From: Bacillota bacterium
GTDB taxonomy: Bacteria > Bacillota > Clostridia > Christensenellales > SZUA-584
NCBI GenBank assembly: GCA_023441905.1
Contig: JAEZNC010000005.1
Location: 1 to 7,904 of the forward strand
DNA length: 7,904 nucleotides
Direction: 5' to 3'
In this document: positions 1 through 5,698 of the stretch, piece after piece
Layout: each line of letters starts with the position of its first letter
Numbering within the stretch: position 1 is the stretch's first letter
The notes under the pieces: generated by a model
The model's database searches: none
What the model saw: the letters and a program-made list of their open reading frames with translations, nothing else
What the model was told of the DNA's origin: nothing
Position numbers and translations under genes: made by a program

Positions 1-17
1 ATTCAGGGGTACTTGAT

Positions 18-1106
18 ATGCAAGATGTCGGGGCATTTTGTACAAACGCTTTTTCTGTTGCCGTGCTGGATGAACTGCCGGATATGGTACGCGTGATTGA
101 TGCGCACGGGCGAATTCTTTATGCCAACAGCGCGCTGAAAGAAAGGTTTGGCGAGAACATCGGGAGCAAGTGCTTAAAAATGCCGGGTGCGACGAACCGA
201 TGCACTGACTGCATGGCGCTCCGATGCATGAAGGAAAGACGGCGGTACAACACCATCACACAGGTGCGCGGGCATATCTATTCCGTAAGCACAGGGCCGG
301 TTGAGTATGAAAACGGCGTTTATGCACTTGAGATTTATTCCGACATAACAAAAGAACAGAATTTAAAAGAGAAGCTGATGGCGAACAATTCGCGCATGAT
401 GAAGGATTTGGAGATCGCGCGCAGCCTTCAGCTTTCTATTTTGCGCCATACACTGCCCAAAATTAAAGGCTACCGTTTTGCGGCCGAGTTTTTGCCGTGC
501 GAAGCGCTCGGCGGAGACATGTACGACTGCTTCTTAACGCGCGACGGACGCATCATCATGTATATTGCGGATGTATCGGGGCACGGCGTCATGCCTGCGA
601 TGCTCACCGTTTATTTGAGGCAGGAGATGTTTGCGCAATGCAAGGTGCCGGGCGTCACGCCCGCACAAGTGCTGCACAATATTCAGGATTCATTTGAGGA
701 ACTCAACACAGAGGAAAGCATTTATATCACCATTTTCATTGTCGCAATGGACCCCGATACGGGCGCGTTTGTGAGCGCCAACGCGGGACACAGTGTGCCG
801 CCGCTGATAGCCGGTAACGGCGAGCTTAAGGAAATTCTACTGCCCGGCACACCCATTTGCCGCTGGATGGACAACGCACGCCGTGACGAATACGCTGGCG
901 TGCTGCAAAAGGGTGAGCGATTGTTCCTTTATACCGACGGTCTCGACGGCATCCATACCGAGCAGGCATCACGGCGGAATTTAAGTGATATATTATTGAG
1001 CGAGCGCCAGCACGGCAGGCAGCTGCTAGACGAGATCAAGAAGAAATTTACGCAGACGCGCGCGGACGATGTGACGATGCTGCTCTGCGAACGGGACAAG
1101 CTTTAA
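18..1106 (+). CDS. PAS domain + PP2C/SpoIIE-type serine phosphatase (RsbU-like)
   Basis: Predicted cytoplasmic signalling phosphatase of 362 aa. It would dephosphorylate a serine/threonine-phosphorylated partner, in this family usually an anti-sigma-factor antagonist (STAS protein). Residues 13-112 form a PAS sensor domain (core around VRVIDAHGRILYANSA). Residues 112-147 are a helical linker, and 148-362 are the PP2C domain. The metal-binding motifs are all present: GGDMYD (165-170), DVSGHG (185-190), YTDG (305-308) and ADDVT (349-353). Four cysteines (52, 62, 65, 70) cluster in the PAS domain, a pattern seen in other PAS proteins that could bind metal or sense redox state. No transmembrane segment is visible. 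The start is supported by AGGGG eight bases upstream, but the frame stays open to the left window edge, so a longer N-terminus cannot be excluded. No kinase or STAS partner lies in the window. The family call is firm; the target is unknown. Confidence 0.94.
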   Translation: MQDVGAFCTNAFSVAVLDELPDMVRVIDAHGRILYANSALKERFGENIGSKCLKMPGATNRCTDCMALRCMKERRRYNTITQVRGHIYSVSTGPVEYENGVYALEIYSDITKEQNLKEKLMANNSRMMKDLEIARSLQLSILRHTLPKIKGYRFAAEFLPCEALGGDMYDCFLTRDGRIIMYIADVSGHGVMPAMLTVYLRQEMFAQCKVPGVTPAQVLHNIQDSFEELNTEESIYITIFIVAMDPDTGAFVSANAGHSVPPLIAGNGELKEILLPGTPICRWMDNARRDEYAGVLQKGERLFLYTDGLDGIHTEQASRRNLSDILLSERQHGRQLLDEIKKKFTQTRADDVTMLLCERDKL

Positions 1107-1118
1107 ACCGAAACCGAC

Positions 1119-1144
1119 GGCGCCTGATCATGGGCGCCTTTTTT
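1119..1144 (+). terminator. Rho-independent terminator of the PAS-PP2C gene
   Basis: GGCGCC (1119-1124) pairs perfectly with GGCGCC (1133-1138). Two inner G-U pairs close a four-base loop, and six T residues follow (1139-1144). It begins 12 bases after the phosphatase stop codon, so the gene is the last or only one of its transcript. Confidence 0.92.
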
Positions 1145-1212
1145 ATTTTCGAATACTCCCAGCGCTCTCTAAAGATATCAATATACATTGACATTGAAGA
1201 ATCCATAAGCCG

Positions 1213-1253
1213 TCCCCTCGGGGGCTGGTGGAGCAAAGCACCGGATGAGGGGA
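1213..1253. repeat. Nested hairpin, dispersed-repeat-like
   Basis: TCCCCTC (1213-1219) pairs with GAGGGGA (1247-1253). Inside, CTGGTG (1225-1230) pairs with CACCGG (1239-1244) with one G-U pair, around the loop GAGCAAAG. From general familiarity, stem-within-stem elements with CCCTC/GAGGG outer arms are common intergenic repeats in clostridial genomes. Only one copy is in this window, so calling it a repeat is an inference. No T-run follows, so it is not an intrinsic terminator. Confidence 0.5.
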
Positions 1254-1389
1254 AAGCACTTATTGAATATTTATCATCTCGTCAGCCGCTTGCCGGCGAC
1301 ATCATTCCCAAAGAGGTTACGGCACAAACGATTGTAATTTTAATAGGTGTTCGCGTCTAAAGCTACTTACGCCTGCCGACCGGCTCAAC

Positions 1390-1403
1390 TCGCCTTAAGG
1401 CGA
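1390..1403. repeat. 14-base perfect palindrome
   Basis: TCGCCTTAAGGCGA is fully self-complementary. It lies 59 bases beyond the stop codon of the leftward hydrolase gene. No T-run is present on either side, so terminator function is doubtful. It could be part of a 3' mRNA fold or a protein-binding site. Confidence 0.35.
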
Positions 1404-1461
1404 TGCCGATACAAGATTGCTGATCCCGTTGATGTGTTGCTCCGGCGCAGTCGTAGGATGG

Positions 1462-2292
1462 CTATTTTGAGGCAAAATCCTTCATGTTGTCTGTGAGCCA
1501 GCCGCCGACAATTGAGGTGAACAGCTGCGGCTGCTCAATCTGCAGATTGTGCCCCGCCCTGTTAAGCACGGCGTAGGTGGCATTCGTATAAATCCGCATC
1601 AAGTCAAACTGGTCCCGGTAACCAACCTCCGTATCCTGTTTCCCTGTAAGGATGAGGCAGGGAGAGGCAAAGGGTTTTTCAAGCTTGTCCGCATCAAACG
1701 AGAACGCCCCGTTGAGCACTTCGCTTAAAAAATACGTGTTCTGAAGCGGCAGCGCGTCGTAGATATCGGCCTTGTACGAAAGCCATACATTCTGCGTCAG
1801 TATCACGTTCATATATTCAAAGCTTTTGCGCTCTGCCGGGCTCAGTGTGTTTAAAAACGCTTCGTCCTTCTCCATCACGCACAGGGGCACCACGTTACCT
1901 TTACGGTATCCGGGAATCATGGCAGGGCAGAGCAGAATGACCCCTGCCACCCGAGACGGTTTTTTGCAGACCATGCCGCGCGCGAGATAGCCGCCGTATG
2001 ATTCACCCATCACCACATACCTCTGGCCGTGGATAATTTGATCCAAAAACGCATACAGCGCATCGAGCATTTCGTCGGAAGTTTTGATATGCGGCCCCGC
2101 TTTTGATTGCCCCATGCCCGGCAGATCAACATAAATGCGTTTGAAGCCGGAAAGGCCGTTGCTGAATAAAGGCTCCATGGGGCCGGAGAGGATGCGGTGG
2201 TCTACCCCCCAGCCGTGCAGCAGCACAAGCGGAATGCCGTCCCCGTAAATTTCGTAGTATATCGATGTGCCGCCGTGTAAATCCATCATCAT
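1462..2292 (-). CDS. Alpha/beta hydrolase
   Basis: Soluble alpha/beta-hydrolase-fold enzyme of 276 aa from the chosen start. Its substrate (an ester, amide or lactone) cannot be read from sequence. Visible landmarks are the oxyanion motif HGWG (26-29), the nucleophile elbow GESYG (96-100, Ser98), a probable acid Asp220 in GKQD, and the catalytic His248 in RAGHN, giving a complete triad. No signal peptide is seen. A TTG-initiated extension to 2352 is possible in frame, but that codon is the -35 hexamer of a good promoter (TTGCAT, 17 bases, TATAAT), so the protein must start downstream of it. Three consecutive ATG codons (2292, 2289, 2286) follow a weak GGTGA site; I chose the first. An ATG at 2307 has no ribosome binding site. 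The gene appears monocistronic and converges on the phosphatase gene. The family is confident; the exact start and substrate are not. Confidence 0.9.
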   Translation of the reverse strand: MMMDLHGGTSIYYEIYGDGIPLVLLHGWGVDHRILSGPMEPLFSNGLSGFKRIYVDLPGMGQSKAGPHIKTSDEMLDALYAFLDQIIHGQRYVVMGESYGGYLARGMVCKKPSRVAGVILLCPAMIPGYRKGNVVPLCVMEKDEAFLNTLSPAERKSFEYMNVILTQNVWLSYKADIYDALPLQNTYFLSEVLNGAFSFDADKLEKPFASPCLILTGKQDTEVGYRDQFDLMRIYTNATYAVLNRAGHNLQIEQPQLFTSIVGGWLTDNMKDFASK

Positions 2293-2323
2293 ATCTATCA
2301 CCAACATTTGTTTATTATTGTTG

Positions 2324-2352
2324 ATTATATACGCAAGACAATTGACATGCAA
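2324..2352 (-). promoter_or_regulatory. Sigma-A-type promoter of the alpha/beta hydrolase at 1462-2292
   Basis: On the minus strand, the -35 TTGCAT (2352-2347) is separated by 17 bases from a perfect -10 TATAAT (2329-2324). Transcription would start near 2317, about 25 bases before the ATG triplet cluster. This placement rules out the upstream TTG as the start codon. Confidence 0.72.
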
Positions 2353-2442
2353 ACATTTGTTCTAATTTTCGCGGATTGAGGGAATAGAAGTAGAATCGGC
2401 TAAGCTGGTCTAGCGTATAACCTTTTATCGTTCGCCCTCCAC

Positions 2443-2464
2443 GGGCTGTCACCGATAGGTGACC
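2443..2464. repeat. Dispersed palindromic repeat, copy 1
   Basis: A 22-base sequence identical to 4638-4659 in the same orientation. Its core is GTCACC-GATA-GGTGAC, a 6-bp stem with a four-base loop, preceded by GGGCT. Flanking bases diverge quickly. It resembles a short REP-like intergenic palindrome. Confidence 0.75.
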
Positions 2465-2527
2465 GGGGTAGAGAAGCTTTGACTCTCATAACATCTCTTT
2501 GACAATCTTGTCGCAGAGGCAGGTTTT

Positions 2528-2542
2528 GCAGACTTTGTCTGC
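2528..2542. repeat. Perfect 6-bp hairpin beside the terminator
   Basis: GCAGAC-TTT-GTCTGC. It directly follows, in the leftward direction, the T-run of the 2546-2572 terminator. A smaller GACAA-TC-TTGTC palindrome lies at 2501-2512. Function unknown. Confidence 0.4.
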
Positions 2543-2545
2543 AAT

Positions 2546-2572
2546 AAAAAAAGAGCCCGATACAGGCTCTTT
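2546..2572 (-). terminator. Strong leftward rho-independent terminator
   Basis: On the minus strand an 8-bp stem (AAAGAGCC with GGCTCTTT; arms at 2565-2572 and 2550-2557) with a seven-base loop runs into an uninterrupted T tract (2552-2546). It lies about 185 bases beyond the first adh terminator, with no protein gene in between. It therefore either catches read-through or ends a separate untranslated RNA. Confidence 0.88.
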
Positions 2573-2756
2573 CCAAGTGCCGATATACTCCTTCTTATTT
2601 CATTCTGTGGAGCGTAGCGACGTGACTGCGAAGTGAAAACGTATCCACGGAAAAACGCTGCGCTGCAAGCTGTACTTGCTGGTTGGACTGTAAACGCTCT
2701 TGCGCATACATGTGTGCATGCGCTTTTGAGGGTTTTCTCTCCTCCGGTTACCTATC
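2573..2756 (-). ncRNA. Candidate structured RNA or compound repeat between two terminators
   Basis: This minus-strand block has no protein gene, yet is dense in inverted repeats. GCGCAT/ATGCGC lies at 2702-2707 and 2718-2723. GCAAG/CTTGC lies at 2665-2669 and 2675-2679. A 9-bp pair, CGCTTTTGA (2721-2729) with TCAAAAGCG (2755-2763), overlaps the arm and T-run of the adh terminator. A purine-rich GGAGGAGAG sits in the loop. A clean terminator ends the block. I see no convincing promoter and match no RNA family I know (tmRNA, RNase P, SRP RNA, T-box checked by eye). It may instead be a decayed repeat: 2600-2625 resembles an arm of the MITE-like element at 6469-6561. Confidence 0.3.
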
Positions 2757-2798
2757 AAAAGCGGCCCCCAATCCACCCTAAAAGGTAGAGGGGGCCGC
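2757..2798 (-). terminator. Terminator of the alcohol dehydrogenase gene
   Basis: On the minus strand GCGGCCCCC (2798-2790) pairs perfectly with GGGGGCCGC (2769-2761). An inner CTACC/GGTGG stem with one G-U pair closes on TTTTAG, and TTTT follows at 2760-2757. It lies about 75 bases past the adh stop. The stem is very GC-rich but the T-run is short, so some read-through into the next block is plausible. Confidence 0.75.
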
Positions 2799-2873
2799 GA
2801 CACTTCGGTTATAGTTGTAATTATCAGCTCGCTGCCGCCATAAGAACGACAGTTTTACTCGGCATCCCTGCCT

Positions 2874-4049
2874 TTACAGCATCAGGCGGTAAATCGCCGC
2901 GACGTCTTGTTTATTGAGCTTGACAAAGCCGCCGATCGTGCCCTGACGTCCGTCGCCATAGCACGCCATTTCGGCCATTTTTTCGATATCCTCTTCCTTT
3001 GCGCCGAGCTCAGCAAAATTGGTCGGCAGGCCGATCGACTTAAAAAACCGCTTGAGCGCGTCGATACCCGCTTTGGCCGTGGCTTCGGGGTTCCAAAAAT
3101 CCATCGGGACGCCCCATACGCGCGTTGCCAGCTGCGCAAAGCGCGTAACATCGTGCTGCAAATTGTACATCATCCAGGCCGGGAACACGACAGCAAGGCC
3201 CGCACCGTGCGCGCAATCATAAATCGCCGAAAGCTCATGCTCAATATCGTGGCTGGCCCAGTCCTGAGAGCGCCCGACGCCGCATGAGTTGTTGTGCGCC
3301 ATCATACCGGCCCACATGATATTCGCGCGCGCGTCGTAGTTGTTTTCGTCTGCCATCGCGCGCGGTGCTTCATGTATCATCGTCATCAGCAGCGCTTCAA
3401 TCATCCTGTCGGTGACTTCCACCTCTTTGGTGTTTGTGAAATACCGCTCGAAAAGGTGCGCCATGATATCCGCAACGCCGCAGGCCGTTTGGAACGGGGG
3501 AAGGGTTTGCGTGAGCGCGGGGTTGAGTATTGAAAACGCGGGACGGAACGCTTCGCCGCTTGCGCCGCGCTTAAACATACCGTTTTCCTGTGTAATCACG
3601 CTGTCGGGAGAGCCTTCGCTGCCTGCCGCCGAAATGGTTAAAATCGTGCCGACGGGAAGCGCCTTGGTAACCGGTTTGCCCTGAAAGAAATCCCAGAAGT
3701 CGCCATCATATACTGCGCCTGCCGCAATCGCCTTAGCGGAATCAATCGCGCTGCCGCCGCCCACCGCGAGCACAAAATCGATACTTTCCTTGCGGCACAG
3801 CTCAATACCCTCGTACACAAGGCCGCTGCGCGGGTTCGGCTGTGCGCCGCCCAGCTCAACATAGAGCAGCCCTTCGCTGGCAAACGAGGTTTTCACGCGG
3901 CCCAAAAGGCCGCTCTTAATCACGCTGCCGCCGCCGTAATGAATGAGCACCTTGCTGCCGCCAAAACGTTTGACGTATTTGCCGGCCTCGTTTTCCTGAT
4001 CTTTTCCGAACACAAAATAGGTGGGGCTGTAAAATGTAAAGTTGTCCAT
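2874..4049 (-). CDS. Iron-type NAD(P)H-dependent alcohol dehydrogenase / aldehyde reductase (BdhA/YqhD-like)
   Basis: Cytoplasmic group III alcohol dehydrogenase of 391 aa, expected to reduce short-chain aldehydes such as butyraldehyde to alcohols with NADPH or NADH. The nucleotide-binding signatures are GGGS at 39-42 and GGGSAIDSAK at 97-106. Metal ligands are Asp194, His198, His267 and His281, the residue numbers I recall for E. coli YqhD, so the family and length agree closely. The motif ACGVADIMAH (189-198) is typical of clostridial butanol dehydrogenases. The start at 4049 is preferred over an ATG at 4058 because AAAGGA sits eight bases upstream of 4049, while it abuts the other ATG. The gene follows hxlR in the same direction, has its own promoter candidate and ends in a GC-rich terminator. 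Likely roles are fermentative alcohol formation or aldehyde detoxification. The physiological substrate and cofactor preference are not determined. Confidence 0.96.
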   Translation of the reverse strand: MDNFTFYSPTYFVFGKDQENEAGKYVKRFGGSKVLIHYGGGSVIKSGLLGRVKTSFASEGLLYVELGGAQPNPRSGLVYEGIELCRKESIDFVLAVGGGSAIDSAKAIAAGAVYDGDFWDFFQGKPVTKALPVGTILTISAAGSEGSPDSVITQENGMFKRGASGEAFRPAFSILNPALTQTLPPFQTACGVADIMAHLFERYFTNTKEVEVTDRMIEALLMTMIHEAPRAMADENNYDARANIMWAGMMAHNNSCGVGRSQDWASHDIEHELSAIYDCAHGAGLAVVFPAWMMYNLQHDVTRFAQLATRVWGVPMDFWNPEATAKAGIDALKRFFKSIGLPTNFAELGAKEEDIEKMAEMACYGDGRQGTIGGFVKLNKQDVAAIYRLML

Positions 4050-4101
4050 AAGCTTCATCCTTTCGCGGCTTATTCATAATGATTATAGGTTACTGATTAT
4101 T

Positions 4102-4129
4102 ATTATAATTTAAGATGCAAAGAATACAA
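4102..4129 (-). promoter_or_regulatory. Candidate promoter of the alcohol dehydrogenase
   Basis: On the minus strand TTGTAT (4129-4124) is followed after 16 bases by TATAAT (4107-4102), giving a leader of about 45 bases. A second TATAAT at 4087-4082 lacks a good -35. The region is strongly AT-rich compared with both flanking genes. Confidence 0.5.
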
Positions 4130-4132
4130 GCA

Positions 4133-4148
4133 GGCACATTTTTGTGCC
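4133..4148. promoter_or_regulatory. 16-base perfect inverted repeat upstream of adh, possible HxlR operator
   Basis: GGCACA-TTTT-TGTGCC lies immediately upstream of the candidate adh -35 and 21 bases beyond the hxlR stop codon. HxlR-family dimers bind inverted repeats near the promoters they control, so an operator is plausible. The absence of a T-run argues against a terminator. The assignment to HxlR is an inference. Confidence 0.4.
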
Positions 4149-4169
4149 CGAGGGCAGTGAATAAATATC

Positions 4170-4529
4170 TTAATCCTCGCCGGTGCATTGCCGGTTGGTC
4201 ACTTCAAATCGGTCACCGATGTTCTTCTCGCCCCATTCGCACATCATCTCAAGCAGCGGGTAGAGCGAGTGCCCGAGCTCGGTGGCGCTGTATTCCACGC
4301 GCGGAGGCTGCTGTCCGTAGTCAACGCGGGTCACAAGGCCGTCCGCCTCCATCTCGCGCAGCTGCGTGGTCAGCGTTTTTTTGGGCAGGCTCTCGAGGAA
4401 GGTGAAGATCTCGCCGTAGCGCTTCGCGCCGTTTTCAATCAAGTAGTTTAAAATCAGCGGTTTGCATTTGCCGCCGATCATTTTAAGGGTGACTTCCATC
4501 TCGCATGTGACTTTGATTTTTTGTTTCAT
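4170..4529 (-). CDS. HxlR/YodB-family winged-helix transcriptional regulator
   Basis: DNA-binding regulator of 119 aa, the usual size for HxlR proteins, which act as dimers. The hallmark N-terminal motif is present: Cys9, then MIGGKCKPLIL at 17-27. The recognition helix region lies around LPKKTLTTQLREMEADGLV (48-66), and the wing follows around PPRVEYSATELG (75-86). Members such as YodB and HypR sense electrophiles or disulfide stress through a conserved N-terminal cysteine, matched here by Cys9. Cys22 sits where the family usually has tryptophan (GGKWK), and Cys97 and Cys115 lie near the C-terminus. A GAGGG site four bases upstream supports the start. The alcohol dehydrogenase follows on the same strand after 120 bases, making it the likely target. 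The inducer is inferred, not shown. Confidence 0.95.
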   Translation of the reverse strand: MKQKIKVTCEMEVTLKMIGGKCKPLILNYLIENGAKRYGEIFTFLESLPKKTLTTQLREMEADGLVTRVDYGQQPPRVEYSATELGHSLYPLLEMMCEWGEKNIGDRFEVTNRQCTGED

Positions 4530-4580
4530 AGCGCCCTCGTTTTTTGTCTCTGTTATCTATTCTATCATAACTCAAACGAC

Positions 4581-4604
4581 AAAACGAGCCATAATGGCTC
4601 GTTT
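4581..4604 (-). terminator. Terminator after the alpha/beta hydrolase at 4731-5543
   Basis: A perfect 9-bp stem, AAACGAGCC with GGCTCGTTT (arms 4582-4590 and 4596-4604), has a five-base loop. On the minus strand it ends in a TTTT run (4584-4581). It separates the upstream hydrolase from hxlR, so the two are probably not one operon. Confidence 0.75.
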
Positions 4605-4637
4605 CAGAGCATCAAAGGCCCTATAAGGGTGGATCGA

Positions 4638-4659
4638 GGGCTGTCACCGATAGGTGACC
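4638..4659. repeat. Dispersed palindromic repeat, copy 2
   Basis: Identical over 22 bases, and in the same orientation, to 2443-2464, with the same GTCACC-GATA-GGTGAC hairpin core. It lies between the hydrolase stop and its terminator, so it would be transcribed in that gene's 3' end. Confidence 0.75.
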
Positions 4660-4730
4660 AGACTTTATTGACAGCATAAAGGGAGCCATGCAAGGCGCGT
4701 CTCGGTGTTTCAGAGAAAACCCAGAAGACA

Positions 4731-5543
4731 TTACCCGGCGAACCTTGCGAGCTCCTTTGTGAACTTCTCTTTTTCGTCAATGAACAGGAAATGCCCGCTC
4801 TCTTTAAACGGCACAAGCATCAAGTTTTCGATATGTTCACGCTGCCACACGGAGAGCTGCGGTTTCACCACCTGATCGTAAACGCCCTGCAAAATCAGCG
4901 TGGGCACCCGAATCATATCGACGTCTTCAAACAGCTGTTCTTCACCAAGCCATGTGCGCGCGATGGCTGCGGTGGCCCAGCCCGAAGCCTGCAGCCCGAG
5001 CTGAAATATCCAGTCGGAAAGGGCCTGCGTGACGGGCTTGTGGAAGATCATCTTGCCAAAATCGCGCAGCATCTGAGGACGGTCGGTCAGTGTGCCTTCG
5101 ATAATATTCAGCACATCTTCCTTTGGCAGGCCGTAGGGGAAATAGGGCCGCTGCACGAGGCTTGGGGCTGCCGAGGCGGCGAGCACCAGCTTGGAGACGC
5201 CGTAACCGCCATGCCGTGCCATGTATCGAATCGCAATGCCGCCGCCCGTGGAATGCCCGAGCAGCGTGAAGCGACTGAGCCGCATGGTATCCACCACGCA
5301 CCTAAGGTCGTCTGAGAGCTGGTTGTAATCATAGCCGTCCCACGGTTTATCCGATTTTCCAAAGCCTCGATAGTCAATGCCGATACAGCGAAAGCCCATG
5401 TTGGGCAGCCGGTCAAACTGGTATTCAAAAAGGCGGTGGCTGCCGGGCCAGCCATGGACGAATAATATCGTCTTGTCTCCTGCGGGATTAAGGTCTTCCA
5501 CAAAAAGCTTCACATCAGGCTCAACACGTATGTAAAAACCCAT
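4731..5543 (-). CDS. Alpha/beta hydrolase (non-heme chloroperoxidase/esterase-like)
   Basis: Soluble alpha/beta-hydrolase-fold protein of 270 aa, typical for the non-heme haloperoxidase/esterase group. The catalytic parts are all visible: oxyanion motif HGWPGS (30-35), IDYRGFGKSDKP (56-67), nucleophile elbow GHSTGG (96-101, Ser98), acid Asp223 in GVYDQ, and His251 in SGHFLF. A mobile cap domain spans roughly 130-205. There is no signal peptide. The start has a perfect GGAGG eight bases upstream. The gene is oriented like hxlR-adh but is separated from hxlR by a terminator, and it is divergent from the acetyltransferase gene. It shares only the fold motifs with the other hydrolase in this window (HGWG versus HGWPGS, GESYG versus GHSTG), so the two are not recent duplicates. 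The fold is certain. The natural substrate is unknown, and 'chloroperoxidase' is a family name rather than an expected activity. Confidence 0.95.
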   Translation of the reverse strand: MGFYIRVEPDVKLFVEDLNPAGDKTILFVHGWPGSHRLFEYQFDRLPNMGFRCIGIDYRGFGKSDKPWDGYDYNQLSDDLRCVVDTMRLSRFTLLGHSTGGGIAIRYMARHGGYGVSKLVLAASAAPSLVQRPYFPYGLPKEDVLNIIEGTLTDRPQMLRDFGKMIFHKPVTQALSDWIFQLGLQASGWATAAIARTWLGEEQLFEDVDMIRVPTLILQGVYDQVVKPQLSVWQREHIENLMLVPFKESGHFLFIDEKEKFTKELARFAG

Positions 5544-5698
5544 AAGGGATTCCTCCGAAAATACAATCTTTCGGTTTAAAGTATTCGAGCGGATAGGTTT
5601 TCGTGCGAAACGCAGGGTTTATGATGCCTGAGGCGGTATGGATATTCAAGAGAATATGTTATATTATATGCAAATGGCAGATAAGGGAAGGAATAAGC

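Larger units (their letters stand above)
1145..1461. other. Intergenic stretch with no convincing gene
   Basis: Non-coding gap between two convergent genes. A 76-codon frame crosses it (1130-1360), but it begins inside the terminator, lacks a ribosome binding site and resembles no family I recognise. The contents I can support are a folded repeat-like element at 1213-1253 and a short perfect palindrome at 1390-1403. No T-run terminator is evident for the leftward hydrolase gene that ends at 1462. Confidence 0.6.
2353..2873. other. Long intergenic region rich in inverted repeats
   Basis: About 520 bases without a supported gene. It holds a dispersed palindrome (2443-2464), two small hairpins (2501-2512 and 2528-2542), two leftward terminators (2546-2572 and 2757-2798), and between them several further inverted repeats. 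A 67-codon minus-strand frame (2600-2803) begins in the terminator arm, has no ribosome binding site and is made of repeat sequence, so I do not call it a gene. Confidence 0.6.

Noticed and set aside
1130..1360. 76-codon plus-strand frame after the phosphatase
   Set aside because: Its ATG lies within the terminator stem, there is no ribosome binding site, it runs through a repeat-like hairpin, and the peptide resembles no family I know.
2761..2798. T-box-like AGGGTGG motif (also near 4626)
   Set aside because: The remaining antiterminator sequence (ACCGCG context), the specifier stem and a downstream amino-acid gene are missing; the motif is part of a plain terminator hairpin.
2600..2803. 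67-codon minus-strand frame
   Set aside because: It starts inside the adh terminator arm, has no ribosome binding site and is composed of inverted-repeat sequence.
2907..3883. Several open frames opposite or within adh
   Set aside because: They are shadows of a GC-rich coding gene with complete family motifs on the minus strand.
4050..4058. ATG at 4058 as the adh start
   Set aside because: The Shine-Dalgarno AAAGGA directly abuts this codon and is ideally spaced for the ATG at 4049; starting at 4049 also gives metal-ligand numbering matching YqhD.
4604..4816. 70-codon minus-strand frame across the second palindrome copy
   Set aside because: It overlaps the end of the alpha/beta hydrolase in another frame and includes the repeat and terminator.
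5603..5698. GTG-initiated 32-residue extension of the acetyltransferase
   Set aside because: No ribosome binding site, and the residues precede a complete GNAT domain; AAGGAA sits properly before the ATG at 5699.
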